Assembly: GCA_020638135.1 (NCBI GenBank) | Contig: JACKJE010000012.1 | Coordinates: 42,955-106,954, forward strand | DNA from: Methylobacteriaceae bacterium | GTDB lineage: Bacteria > Pseudomonadota > Alphaproteobacteria > Rhizobiales > Beijerinckiaceae | Length of the DNA stretch: 64,000 bases | Direction of reading: 5' to 3' | Part shown: positions 25,570 to 34,773 of the stretch, piece by piece | How the letters are laid out: every line of letters begins with the position of its first letter | Position numbering within the stretch: position 1 is the first letter of the stretch | Made by a program: the position numbers and the translations under genes | Notes under the pieces: model-generated | Seen by the model: only the letters and a program-made list of their open reading frames with translations | What the model was told of the DNA's origin: nothing | Databases searched by the model: none

Positions 25570-26703
25570 ATGCCCGCCAAGCCCGGATTTGCAGTCGAGC
25601 GCGCCGGCGACGAGACCCGCCTGAACCTCGGCGGCGACTGGACGCTCGAATCGGGCGCCGAGATGGAGCGCTCTTCCGACGGCCTGATCGGCGCGGCCGC
25701 TGGCGCGCGCGCGGCCGTCATCGACCTCGCGCGGGTCGGGCGCATGGATACGGGCGGCGCCTGGCTGATCGACCGGGCGCGCACCATCCTGGAGGCGGCG
25801 GGCGTCCAGAGCCGCATCGAAAACGCCCGGCCCGCGCAATCCACCCTGCTGGAGGCCGCCGGCTGGCGCGATTTCGAGGCGCCGAAGCCACGGCGCGGCC
25901 ATCCCCTGCTCGACATGCTGACCGATGTCGGCGCCAGCGTCGTCAACGCCTGGCGGGATCTCGTGCACGGCGTCGGCTTTCTCGGGGAATCCGTGGTCGC
26001 CCTGCTGCGCGCACTCGGCCGGCCGCACCTCTTCCGCATGACCTCGCTGATCTACCACCTCGAGAGCTTCGGCCTCAGGTCAGTGCCGATCATCCTGCTG
26101 ATCAATTTCCTCGTCGGCTGCATCGTCGCCCAGCAGGGCATTTTCCAGCTGCGCTACTTCGGCGCCGAGACCTTCGCGGTCAACATGATCGGCATCCTGA
26201 TCCTGCGCGAAATGGGCGTACTGCTGACCTCCATCATGATCGCCGGCCGCTCGGGTTCCGCGATCACGGCTGAAATCGGCTCGATGAAGATGCGCGAGGA
26301 GATCGACGCGCTGAAGGTGATGGGCCTGTCGCCGATGGACGTGCTGATCGTGCCGCGCCTGCTCGCCCTCATTCTGGCGCTGCCCCTGCTGACCTTTCTC
26401 GCCGACATGGCCGGCATATTCGGCGGGCTCGTCGTCTCCTGGGGCTATGCCGGCCTGAGCCCGGACGCCTTCCTCGACCGCCTCAAGACCGCCATTGGAT
26501 TCAATACGTTCATGGTCGGTCTGATCAAGGCGCCATTCATGGCGCTGGTGATCGGCCTGATCGGCGCCATGGAGGGGCTCGCCGTTCAGGGCTCGGCGGA
26601 ATCGCTCGGCCGCCAGGTCACCTCCTCCGTGGTGAAGGCCATTTTCATGGTGATCGTGGTCGACGGCCTGTTCGCCATGTTCTTCGCATCGATCGAGTAC
26701 TGA
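25570..26703 (+). CDS. MlaE-family ABC permease with N-terminal STAS domain
   Basis: A 377-residue protein. Residues 1-100 form a STAS-like domain (LNLGGDWTLESGAEM, AAVIDLARVGRMDTGGAWLI), equivalent to MlaB fused to the permease. The remaining 270 residues are the MlaE permease with LINFLVGCIVAQQGIFQL, LREMGVLLTSIMIAGRSGSA, ITAEIGSMKMREEIDALKVM and TSSVVKAIFMVIVVDGLFAM. It heads an operon with the ATPase, the MCE protein and a lipoprotein, a retrograde phospholipid transport system in the inner membrane. The stop lies three bases before the next start. Confidence 0.9.
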   Translation: MPAKPGFAVERAGDETRLNLGGDWTLESGAEMERSSDGLIGAAAGARAAVIDLARVGRMDTGGAWLIDRARTILEAAGVQSRIENARPAQSTLLEAAGWRDFEAPKPRRGHPLLDMLTDVGASVVNAWRDLVHGVGFLGESVVALLRALGRPHLFRMTSLIYHLESFGLRSVPIILLINFLVGCIVAQQGIFQLRYFGAETFAVNMIGILILREMGVLLTSIMIAGRSGSAITAEIGSMKMREEIDALKVMGLSPMDVLIVPRLLALILALPLLTFLADMAGIFGGLVVSWGYAGLSPDAFLDRLKTAIGFNTFMVGLIKAPFMALVIGLIGAMEGLAVQGSAESLGRQVTSSVVKAIFMVIVVDGLFAMFFASIEY

Positions 26704-26706
26704 CCC

Positions 26707-27531
26707 ATGGTCGTCGAGGCAGCGAACGGAACGGGACAGGCGGATGTCATCATCCGCGTGCGCGATCTCGTCGTCGGCTTCGGCCCGAAGATCATCATGC
26801 GCGGCCTCGATCTCGACGTCCGCCGCGGCGAAGTTCTGGGCTTCGTCGGCGGCTCCGGCCAGGGCAAGTCCGTCCTCACCCGCACCATCCTCGGGCTGGT
26901 GCCGAAGCGCTCCGGCAAGATCGAAGTGTTCGGCCAGGACCTCGACCGCGTCGACGCCGACGACCGGCGCCGGCTGGAGCGCCGCTACGGCGTGATGTTC
27001 CAGCAGGGCGCCCTGTTTTCGGGCCTCACCGTCAAACAGAACGTGCAGGCGCCGATGCGCGAGCATCTCAAACTGTCGCAGCGCCTGATGGACGAACTCG
27101 CCCTGCTCAAGATCGAACTGGTCGGCCTGCCGCGCGACGCCGCCGACAAGTTTCCCTCGGAACTCTCCGGCGGCATGATCAAGCGCGCCGCGCTCGCCCG
27201 CGCGCTCGCGCTCGATCCCGAACTCGTCTTTCTCGACGAGCCGACCTCCGGCCTCGACCCGATCGGCGCGGCCGAATTCGACGATCTCATCCAGACGCTG
27301 CAGCGCACGCTCGGCCTCACCGTCTTCATGGTCACCCACGATCTCGACAGCATCTACGCGATCTGCGACAGGATCGCTGCGCTCGCCGAGGGCAAGGTGA
27401 TCGCCGAAGGGACGATTCAGACCATGCTCTCTTCCCAGCATCCGTGGGTGAAGGCCTATTTCCGGGGCAAACGCGGCCGGGTTCTGGCGCTCACGCGCGA
27501 CGACCGGCACGCGCCGGCGGGAGGCCTGTGA
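26707..27531 (+). CDS. MlaF-type ABC transporter ATPase
   Basis: A 274-residue ATPase with Walker A GGSGQGKS near residue 48, Q-loop VMFQQGALFSGLTV, signature ELSGGMIKRAALARAL and Walker B LVFLDEPTSGLDP, then the His switch in VTHDLDS. FQQGALFSGLTVKQNV is characteristic of the MlaF subfamily that energises lipid transport with MlaE and MlaD. The last base of its TGA stop overlaps the ATG of the MCE gene, so translation is coupled. Confidence 0.92.
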   Translation: MVVEAANGTGQADVIIRVRDLVVGFGPKIIMRGLDLDVRRGEVLGFVGGSGQGKSVLTRTILGLVPKRSGKIEVFGQDLDRVDADDRRRLERRYGVMFQQGALFSGLTVKQNVQAPMREHLKLSQRLMDELALLKIELVGLPRDAADKFPSELSGGMIKRAALARALALDPELVFLDEPTSGLDPIGAAEFDDLIQTLQRTLGLTVFMVTHDLDSIYAICDRIAALAEGKVIAEGTIQTMLSSQHPWVKAYFRGKRGRVLALTRDDRHAPAGGL

Positions 27532-28466
27532 TGGAAACGCGCGCGAATTACGCCCTGATCGGCGCCTTCACGCTGGCGGTCATCCTCGCCGGCTTCGGCT
27601 TCGTCCTGTGGTTTTCCGGCCCCAACAAGGCAGCGGCCCGGCGCGGCTACGATGTTGTCTTCTCCGGCTCGGTCGCTGGCCTGTCGCGCGGCGGCGCCGT
27701 CACCTTCAATGGCCTGCGCGTCGGCGACGTCACCCGCCTCGGCCTCAATCCGGCCGACCCCGGCGAGGTGATCGCGCATATCGACATCGACAAGGCGACG
27801 CCGGTGAAGATTGATACGCGCGCGCGCCTGGAAATGTCCGGCCTGACCGGCGTGGCCGCGCTCGCGCTCTACGGCGGCGGCCCGTCCGCCAAGGCGCTCG
27901 AGATCCAGAACAAGGAAGACTATCCGACCCTGCACGCCGACCCCTCGCAGTTCCAGAGCCTGCTGGAGACCGGCCAGCGCCTCGCCGACCAGCTCGGCGC
28001 CTTCGTCGACCGCGCCAACAAGCTGCTGGACGGCAATTCCGAGGGCATCAACAAGACGATCGCCAACGTGAAGACCTTCACCGATTCGCTCGCCAACAAT
28101 TCGAGCGACATGGGTTCGCTGATCGCCAACCTCAATTCCTCGGCGCGCAAGTTCGACACCGCCATGGACAACGTCAACGGGCTGCTCGGCGACAGCAAGG
28201 GTGAAGTCCACAAGACGATCGTGAACATCGGCGAGGCGGCGCGCGCCTTCAAGAAAGTGGCCGACAATGTCGATGCGCGCCTGAAGGAGATCGCCGCCGG
28301 CATCACGCGCTTCACCGGACCGGGCCTGCGCCAGTACGAGGCTTTGGCCGCCGACGGCCGCAAGACGCTGGACGAGATCAACAAGGCCGTGCGCTCGATC
28401 AAGCGCGACCCGAGCCAGGTGATCTTCGGCGGCAAGCCGGAACTGCCGGAATACAGAGGCAGGTAG
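27531..28466 (+). CDS. MCE family protein (MlaD-like)
   Basis: A 311-residue protein anchored by one N-terminal helix (IGAFTLAVILAGFGFVLWFS). It carries an MCE domain at about residues 40-115 (GYDVVFSGSVAGLSRGGAVT, FNGLRVGDVTRLGLNP, LTGVAALALYGG) and a long helical C-terminus with repeated amphipathic segments (KTIANVKTFTDSLANNSSDM). MCE proteins form periplasmic hexameric rings or tubes that carry lipids between membranes. The start shares one base with the ATPase stop. Confidence 0.9.
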   Translation: METRANYALIGAFTLAVILAGFGFVLWFSGPNKAAARRGYDVVFSGSVAGLSRGGAVTFNGLRVGDVTRLGLNPADPGEVIAHIDIDKATPVKIDTRARLEMSGLTGVAALALYGGGPSAKALEIQNKEDYPTLHADPSQFQSLLETGQRLADQLGAFVDRANKLLDGNSEGINKTIANVKTFTDSLANNSSDMGSLIANLNSSARKFDTAMDNVNGLLGDSKGEVHKTIVNIGEAARAFKKVADNVDARLKEIAAGITRFTGPGLRQYEALAADGRKTLDEINKAVRSIKRDPSQVIFGGKPELPEYRGR

Positions 28467-28537
28467 TCGGGAAAGCAAAATTAACAACCGTGCGGTCGAA
28501 CACTTGCCTGTGCGCGCCAAACTGGTGTTGATGAACC

Positions 28538-29203
28538 ATGGCGCAGCGCGTTCGATCCGGCCCGACACTGCCTGAGCCCGATCCGTCGTACAAATCGACG
28601 CCGGGAGGCGCCCCTTCGCGTCCCTTTCGCCGTGGCCTGCTGACGCTCACGGCCGCCGCCCTGCCCGCGCTGCTGCTGGCCGGCTGCGGCGGAAGCCAGC
28701 TCGCCAGCTTCGACCTCGCCGCCGCTCCGGCCGCAAAAATGCGCGCCGGCTCGATTCGCGGCGTGCTCGCCGTCGCGGAGCCCGTGGCCGACGGCCCGCT
28801 CGATTCCGAGCGCATCGTCATCCGCACCGGACCCGACCAGCTCGCCTATCTCGCCGGCGCGAAATGGGCGGGCAGCCTGCCGAGCCTTCTGCAGTCCAAA
28901 ATCATCGCCTCCTTCGAGAACGCCCGGCTGGTCAAATCGGTCGTGCGCCCCGGCGGCGCCTCCGACTATTCGCTGCATGTCGACGTCAGGCGCTTCGAGG
29001 TCGACGTCGTCGACAATCTCGCGCGCATCGAATTGTCCGCCCGCATCGTCTCCGACCGCACGGGACGCCCGATCGCCGCGAAAATCTTCACCGCGACGAC
29101 GCCCGCCGAGCGAACCGCCGACGGAAAGGCCGCCGAAGCGCTCGACGCAGCGCTGGCGAATGTGCTCCGGCAGATGGTGAGCTGGACGGCGCGAGCGATC
29201 TGA
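28538..29203 (+). CDS. ABC-type transport auxiliary lipoprotein (PqiC/DUF330-like)
   Basis: A 221-residue protein. A polar N-terminus of about 30 residues precedes a hydrophobic segment ending in the lipobox LLAGC. The mature region has RGVLAVAEPVADGPLDSERI and VIRTGPDQLAYLAGAKWA, then SLLQSKIIASFENARL, matching the auxiliary lipoproteins found beside Mce/Pqi transporters. It completes the lipid transport operon (no MlaC gene is present). The ATG at 28538 leaves an unusually long leader. A shorter start close to the Arg-rich PFRRGLL is possible. Confidence 0.85.
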   Translation: MAQRVRSGPTLPEPDPSYKSTPGGAPSRPFRRGLLTLTAAALPALLLAGCGGSQLASFDLAAAPAAKMRAGSIRGVLAVAEPVADGPLDSERIVIRTGPDQLAYLAGAKWAGSLPSLLQSKIIASFENARLVKSVVRPGGASDYSLHVDVRRFEVDVVDNLARIELSARIVSDRTGRPIAAKIFTATTPAERTADGKAAEALDAALANVLRQMVSWTARAI

Positions 29204-29241
29204 CGGTCGTCCACGAACTGTCCTTCGACCTCGCCTCCCGC

Positions 29242-29267
29242 AAAAAAAAGCGGCGCCGAAGCGCCGC
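29242..29267 (-). terminator. Rho-independent terminator of the large helical protein gene
   Basis: On the minus strand a GCGGCGC-TTCG-GCGCCGC hairpin is followed directly by eight T residues, 26 bases after the stop of the gene ending at 29294. The hairpin also follows the plus-strand lipoprotein gene, but the T-run serves only the minus strand. Confidence 0.85.
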
Positions 29268-29293
29268 CCTGATGCCTAGCGCTCACGCGCTTC

Positions 29294-32200
29294 CTATTCG
29301 AACCGCTGCGCGGCATGCGCCAGCATCGTGTAGACCTTGCCCGTGTCCGACACGAGATAGGACTTCGCCAGCGATCCGTCGCGATCGTCGCGGCCGACCT
29401 CCGACAAGAGCCGCTCGAACTCGTGGATGTAGCGGTCGATCGTCTCGCGGAACTCACGCTCGCCGCGATAGCGGCGGCGGATTTCGTCGAAGGCCTGCTG
29501 GCCCTGCAGCGTGTAGAGCCGGCGGCTGAACACGTTGCGTTCGCCGCGGCGGTAACGCTCCCACAGGTCAGCCACGGCGTCGTGGTCGAGCATGCGGGCG
29601 ATGTCGAGCGACAGCGCGTCGAGCGAGTCGATCGGCTTGGGCGCGGGCGCGGCCGGGCGTTGCGCCTCCTCGTCGCGCGAGGCGCGCGCGAGCAGGTCCG
29701 TCAGCCATCCCGCGCCGCGCTCCGCCGGCGCCGCGCCGCGTTCGGCCGGTTCGGCGGACGGGCGCGCAGCCGGCGCAGGCGCGGGAACGCGCATGCGCTG
29801 CGGCTCGGCCGGCGGCGGGGGCGGCGGGACGAATTGCGGCGCGATCGTCTCGGGAGCGCGCGGCGGCTCGATCGTGCGGCGCAATTCCGGCGCGCCTTGC
29901 GGGGTCGGCGCGATGTGGCGCGCCGCCGGCATAGCGGGCGCGGCTTCGGCGACGTCATGTCCGCGGCCGGCGCGCGTGACGATGGCGGTCAGTTCGTTCA
30001 GCGCCTTGATCTGGTCGCCGACGATGCGCCGCATCGTGCTCGCCTGTTCCGCCGTCTCGCGCGGCAGATCGGCGACGCCGCGCGCAACCTGGTCGCGCGT
30101 CGTCTCGAGTTCGCGCTGGATTTCCGTGGTCATCGCGCGGATGTCGGTCGCCGCGGTGGCGAACCGCTCGGTCGCCTCGCCGAACAGACGCGTCATCTGC
30201 TCGTTGGCCTGTTCGTATGCGGCGCGCAGCGCCGCGGCAGTGCGTTCGCGTTCGCGGCCGGTCGCCGCGCGGATTTCGCCGAACTGCTGTTCGACCGAGG
30301 CGACCGTCGATTGCGAGGCCTCGGTCAGGAACGCGCCGATCTCGCGGGCGCGCGTTTCCGACTGGCGGAAAGAGTTTTCGACAAGGCCGGCGAAGGACGT
30401 CAGCACATTGTCGAAATCGTCGCGCCGCGCTTCGAGCTGCGTCAGCAGATCGGTAAGCGATTGGCGGCGCGCGTTGAGCGTCTGGTCGAGCTCCGACTGC
30501 GTGCGCGCGAGTTCCGCCGCGCTGTTGGCGAGCGAGGCCGAATGCGCGTCGACTTCGCCGACGATCGCATGCGCGTCGCCGACGACCGAAGAAGCCGCTC
30601 CCGTAGCGCGCGACAAATCGGCGGAGGCCTGATCGATCGCGCTGCGCATCTCGCGCAGCTTCTCGCCGAGCGTCGTGTCGAGCGCGCCGAGGCCGGTGGA
30701 CGCCTGGCCGACGATCGTCTGCAACGCCGTATTGGTCTCGCCGAGGCGCCCGAGCACTTCCGTCAACTCGTTGCGGATCTTCTCATGCGCGCCGGTGACG
30801 GCGCCGACCGACTGGCCCGCGCTCGTCTCGATCGCCTCGCGCAGCGCTGCGGTCGAACGGTCGAGCGCAATGGCCACCTCGCCCTGCTTGCGCGCAAGAT
30901 GTTCGACGACGGCGGAGCCACGCTGTTCGATGGCGTTGGTGACGAGTTCGCCGACGGTCGCCAACTCCTTCGACACTTCGTCGCCGCGCGCGGTCAACAG
31001 ATCGATGAGCAGCGATCCCTTGGTGTCGAAGATTGAATGCAGATCGCCCGTCCGCGCCGACAGGAGCTCGACGAGCCCCTTGCCGCGTTCGTCGATCGAG
31101 ACGCCGAGCGCCCCGAGTTCCTTGTGGAGCTCGGCGTTGATGCCGGCGACGCGCTGCACCAGCGCATCGGAGAGCTCGCCGGTGCGCGTATGCAGCACGA
31201 CATCGAGCTCGCGTCGCGCGTCCGACAGCGTGGTCGCGATTTCCTGGATGCGCTGCGCCAGCGTTTCCAGAACCGAATGACCGCGCTGGTCGATGTCGGC
31301 GGAAACCGCCTGCAGGCGATTGACCACGCGATCCTCGAAGTGGCCGATGCGTTCGTCGAGCGTGCCCGAGATTTCATCGGTGCGCGACTTGATCGCGTCA
31401 TGCGCAGTCGCCAAGCGCGCGTGCAACGCGTCCGCCGCCTCGCGGCCGCGGCTGTCGATCTCGTTCGACACGAGGTCGAGACGGCGCACCACGCGGTCCT
31501 CGAACTGCTGGATGCGGCCGTCGAGCGTGGCGGCGATCTCCTCGGCGCGACCGCCAAGCGTCTGGTTGATCTCGCTCGCCTTGGCGCCCAGCGTGTCGCT
31601 GATCTCCGTGGTGCGCGCCAGCAGCGCGTCGTCGATTTCGCGCGCCTTGCTGTCGAGCGCGGTCGTCACCTCGCGACCGCCTTCGCCCAGCACGCGGGCG
31701 ATCTCGATCGCGCGGCGCGCCAGCGCGTCGTTGAAGGTCTGCGAACGCGCCTCCAGGCCGCCGTCGATGCGCAGCACGAGTTCGTCGAGACGTTCCGCCG
31801 CCTCGCGCATCTTGTCGGTCGAGCGCTTTTCGAACGCGTCGACCTGAGCGCTGAGATCGGACGAAATCGAGGCGGCGCGTTCCGCGAGCCGGTCCGTGAA
31901 GACCGCGCCGTTGACGGTGACGGCCTGCTCGATCGAGTCGAGATGGCCCGCGACCGTATCGGTAAAGCCGCGCGCATGTTCGCCGATGCGATCGGCGGCA
32001 TGCCCGCCATGCGCCCGCAGCGTCGTCTCGAACGCGTCGAGACGCTCGGCCAGCGTATCGTTGAAGGCCTTGGAATTGTGACCGATGCGCGACGCTGCCT
32101 CTTCGCTGCGCGCGGCGAATTCGCTTTCGAAAGCATCGAGCCGCGTCGTGATGGCGGCGCGCGCGTCCTCGGCGCGATGGTCGATGCGGTCGACGATCGC

Positions 32201-34519
32201 GCGGCTGTTGGCGGCCATTGCCGCCTCCACCGTCTCGAGACGGCCGGCAAGATCGGCGGCGATGCGCTCGCCCTGCGTCACCAGGCGCGTCGACGCCTCG
32301 CCCTCGTGCTGGCGCAACGAGTCCGTGAAATCGGCAAAGCGCGTGGCCAAAGTCTCGTTGAGACGATCGCCGTGGCCGGCGATGGCGTTCACCGCGTCGG
32401 TCGCCGTCACCGTGAAGCGCATGTGCAGATCGCCGGCGCGATCCTGGAGACCCATCAGCGCGCTGCCGGTCGCATTCTGGAAATTGGCGGTGAGCCCCTC
32501 GATCTGGTCGCCGAGCGCCTGGGCGGCGTCCACGGCGGAGGCCACGAAACGGCGCTCCATGCCGCCGGTGCGGTCTTCGAGGCCGGTGAGAATATCGACG
32601 GCCGTCTGGGCGAAGCGATCGTGCAGCGCTTCGCTGTGCTGCGCGAAGGCCGCCTGCGCCGAGGCCGTGGCGGCGCTCAGGCGCTCGTGCAGGCTGTCGG
32701 CGTGCTGGCTGAGTTTGCCGACGGCGTCGTCGGTCTTCTCGACATAGACCGAGACGATGCGGTCGGCCTGCTGTTCGAGATCGGCGCGCGCCTTCTCGTG
32801 CGAATTGGCGAGCATCGCGGACATGCGCTCGCCATTGTCCTCGAAGGCGCGGCTGGCGTTGGCGACCTGGGTCGCCAGCGTGTCGGTGAACTGCTGCGAA
32901 TTCGAGCGCAGCGTCGTCTCCAGCGCGCCGCCGTGCGTTTCGAATGCATCTGCAAGGCGTTCGGCGTTCGAGCGCAACGTGGTCTCGAGCGCGCCGCTGT
33001 GCGTCTGCAACGTGTCGGCCAGCGTCTGAGTATTCGAGCGTAGCGTGGTCTCCAGCGCGCCGCTGTGCATCTGCAGAGTATCGGCCAACGTCTGCGTATT
33101 CGAACGAAGCGTCGTCTCCAGCGCGCCGCCATGTTCGGACAGCGTATCGGCGAGATGCTGCGCGCTCGTGCGCAGCGCGCTTTCAAGCACGCCGCCATTG
33201 ACGGTGACCGTCTCGTGAATGCGGTCGCCGGTTTCGGCGAGCCGGTCGACCAGGCTGCGGCCATGACCGTCGATCGTCCCCGCAATGGTGTCGGAGAGTG
33301 CGCCGAGCCGCTTGACGATATCCTCGCTGCGTCCCTGGAGGTCGAGCGCGAGCGTCTCGCTGGTCTCGCGCAGGCGTCCGCTCGTCTCCTCGACCTTGCT
33401 GGTCAATAGACCGACCACCGCTTCGCTCGCGCCGGTCAGCTGGCCGGTGACCTGCATGCCGGTTTCCGACAGCCGGCCGACGATCTGGTCGCCCTGCGAG
33501 GTCAGGCCGAGCAGCAGGCGTTCGCCGGTCTGGCCGAGCGAGGTGGAAATCTCTTCGCCCTTGGCGCCGAGCGACTGGGTGACCCGCACGCCGGCGTCGC
33601 TGACGGCTTCGGCGAGCTTCAACGACGTCGTCGCCAGCGTGTCGGACAGGTTCTCATGGGCGCCGCTCATCGCGCCGCGCACCTTCTCGGCATTGAGCAC
33701 GATCGCCTCGCGCTCGTTCGACAGGTCGTCGATCAGCGTGCGGATGCGCCGCTCGTTGTCGGCGTAGGAGCGTTCGAGCGTCGCGACTTCCGAGCGAACC
33801 AGCGTCTCGAGTTCGCTGGCGCGCGCCAGCGCGCGCTCGATACCGTCGCCCATCGAGGCGACCTCGCGGCGGATCGCCTGCGACAGGGTGATGACCTGCT
33901 CGGTGGCGATCGTCTCAGGTTCGGCCAGGCGAACGGCGACCTCGCTCATCGACCGCGCGGTCAGGCGCATTTCCTGCGCGCGGCGCGCGATGACCGCGAG
34001 CACGAAGAAAAAGGCGATCGGCCCGACCAGCGCCAGACCGGCCAGAGCCGGTTCCAGGCGCGCGATATCGCCCGACAGCAGCGTTGCGCGATTGGCCATG
34101 GCCCAGGCGAACCACAGGCCCGCCCACACCAGCGAGACGACGGTGGCCGCGACATAAGGGCCCTTCGACGGGCGCACCTGCATGGCCTGCAGGATCTGGC
34201 CGACCGAGCGGCGGTCGTCGTTGGCCGGCGCGACGGCCGGCGTGACCGGCGCCGGGCGCGTCTCGGCGCTCTTCGTTTCGGAGCTCTTGGCGTCCGCGCT
34301 CTTGGCGTCCGCGCTTCTGGGCTCCGGCATCTTCAGCGCCGGCGCCTTGGCGCCGAGTTCGTCGGAGGAAACTTCCGGAAGTTTCAGAGGCTTGTCCGCA
34401 CCGGTGGGCTTGCCGGCCGCATCTGGCGCCATTGCTTCGGCCGGGCCGAGGTTCAGGGCTTCTTCGATCGCCGACAAGGCGGCGTCAGCCGCATCGGTGG
34501 GCTTGGGTTGGGTCGCCAT
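29294..34519 (-). CDS. Giant membrane-anchored helical repeat protein (apolipoprotein-like)
   Basis: A 1741-residue protein. Residues 1-120 are Ala/Pro/Lys-rich and disordered, with tandem SADAK/SETK units. Two membrane helices follow (YVAATVVSLVWAGLWFAWAM; LAGLALVGPIAFFFVLAV). About 1250 residues are then continuous amphipathic helix in 11/22-residue periodicity. Around residues 430-540 at least four near-identical 22-mers occur (GALETTLRSNTQTLADTL), encoded by 66-base repeats. A Pro-rich linker leads to a conserved C-terminal domain (LDIARMLDHDAVADLWERYR, then YTLQGQQAFDEIRRRYRGE). Similar proteins are annotated as kinesin-like or septation-ring regulators without proof. MATQPKPTD at 34519 follows GAGAGG. 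Confidence 0.82.
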   Translation of the reverse strand: MATQPKPTDAADAALSAIEEALNLGPAEAMAPDAAGKPTGADKPLKLPEVSSDELGAKAPALKMPEPRSADAKSADAKSSETKSAETRPAPVTPAVAPANDDRRSVGQILQAMQVRPSKGPYVAATVVSLVWAGLWFAWAMANRATLLSGDIARLEPALAGLALVGPIAFFFVLAVIARRAQEMRLTARSMSEVAVRLAEPETIATEQVITLSQAIRREVASMGDGIERALARASELETLVRSEVATLERSYADNERRIRTLIDDLSNEREAIVLNAEKVRGAMSGAHENLSDTLATTSLKLAEAVSDAGVRVTQSLGAKGEEISTSLGQTGERLLLGLTSQGDQIVGRLSETGMQVTGQLTGASEAVVGLLTSKVEETSGRLRETSETLALDLQGRSEDIVKRLGALSDTIAGTIDGHGRSLVDRLAETGDRIHETVTVNGGVLESALRTSAQHLADTLSEHGGALETTLRSNTQTLADTLQMHSGALETTLRSNTQTLADTLQTHSGALETTLRSNAERLADAFETHGGALETTLRSNSQQFTDTLATQVANASRAFEDNGERMSAMLANSHEKARADLEQQADRIVSVYVEKTDDAVGKLSQHADSLHERLSAATASAQAAFAQHSEALHDRFAQTAVDILTGLEDRTGGMERRFVASAVDAAQALGDQIEGLTANFQNATGSALMGLQDRAGDLHMRFTVTATDAVNAIAGHGDRLNETLATRFADFTDSLRQHEGEASTRLVTQGERIAADLAGRLETVEAAMAANSRAIVDRIDHRAEDARAAITTRLDAFESEFAARSEEAASRIGHNSKAFNDTLAERLDAFETTLRAHGGHAADRIGEHARGFTDTVAGHLDSIEQAVTVNGAVFTDRLAERAASISSDLSAQVDAFEKRSTDKMREAAERLDELVLRIDGGLEARSQTFNDALARRAIEIARVLGEGGREVTTALDSKAREIDDALLARTTEISDTLGAKASEINQTLGGRAEEIAATLDGRIQQFEDRVVRRLDLVSNEIDSRGREAADALHARLATAHDAIKSRTDEISGTLDERIGHFEDRVVNRLQAVSADIDQRGHSVLETLAQRIQEIATTLSDARRELDVVLHTRTGELSDALVQRVAGINAELHKELGALGVSIDERGKGLVELLSARTGDLHSIFDTKGSLLIDLLTARGDEVSKELATVGELVTNAIEQRGSAVVEHLARKQGEVAIALDRSTAALREAIETSAGQSVGAVTGAHEKIRNELTEVLGRLGETNTALQTIVGQASTGLGALDTTLGEKLREMRSAIDQASADLSRATGAASSVVGDAHAIVGEVDAHSASLANSAAELARTQSELDQTLNARRQSLTDLLTQLEARRDDFDNVLTSFAGLVENSFRQSETRAREIGAFLTEASQSTVASVEQQFGEIRAATGRERERTAAALRAAYEQANEQMTRLFGEATERFATAATDIRAMTTEIQRELETTRDQVARGVADLPRETAEQASTMRRIVGDQIKALNELTAIVTRAGRGHDVAEAAPAMPAARHIAPTPQGAPELRRTIEPPRAPETIAPQFVPPPPPPAEPQRMRVPAPAPAARPSAEPAERGAAPAERGAGWLTDLLARASRDEEAQRPAAPAPKPIDSLDALSLDIARMLDHDAVADLWERYRRGERNVFSRRLYTLQGQQAFDEIRRRYRGEREFRETIDRYIHEFERLLSEVGRDDRDGSLAKSYLVSDTGKVYTMLAHAAQRFE
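32900..33163. repeat. Four 66-bp tandem repeats inside the giant helical protein gene
   Basis: Units start at 32900, 32966, 33032 and 33098, exactly 66 bases apart. A degenerate fifth starts at 33164. Each encodes one 22-residue helical unit. The identity between units is high enough that recent duplication or recombination is likely, and copy number may vary between strains. Confidence 0.85.
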
Positions 34520-34580
34520 GAAACGCCTCTCGTACTCGCGGCTGGCCGCCGCCGGACGGATTCCGCCCGCATGCGGAACC

Positions 34581-34596
34581 GTTAATCGATCGTAAC
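34581..34596. promoter_or_regulatory. GTTA-N8-TAAC element upstream of the giant protein gene
   Basis: GTTAATCGATCGTAAC is a near-palindrome about 60 bases upstream of the start at 34519. It resembles a CtrA box with mismatches. A second one-mismatch CtrA-like sequence, TTAACGCGAACTTCA, is at 34653-34667 toward the HPt gene. Both are weak candidates. Confidence 0.3.
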
Positions 34597-34773
34597 CATA
34601 TCTCTCGGAGACTCTGAATGAAACATCGCGCACAGACAGAGTGAAAACGTCGTTAACGCGAACTTCACCATGTTCGGCAAGTCTATCGGCAAACCCGTGA
34701 ATTCAACCGGAATTCAGTCTTTGCGCCGGACGATGGCCGGCATTGCTCCGCGACGTTTCCGGATGGAAGGCTT

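Noticed and set aside
26080..27510. A 476-codon minus-strand frame antisense to the MlaE/MlaF genes
   Set aside because: Asp/His/Gln-rich shadow. The plus-strand genes have clear Walker and permease motifs.
31037..33043. A 668-codon plus-strand open frame antisense to the giant helical protein
   Set aside because: The antisense of a GC-rich repetitive helical gene gives long open frames. Composition is Arg/Ala/Gly rich with no recognisable fold.
32900..33163. Regularly spaced repeats as a possible CRISPR array
   Set aside because: The 66-bp units are contiguous, in frame and encode 22-residue helical repeats. There are no spacers and no cas genes.
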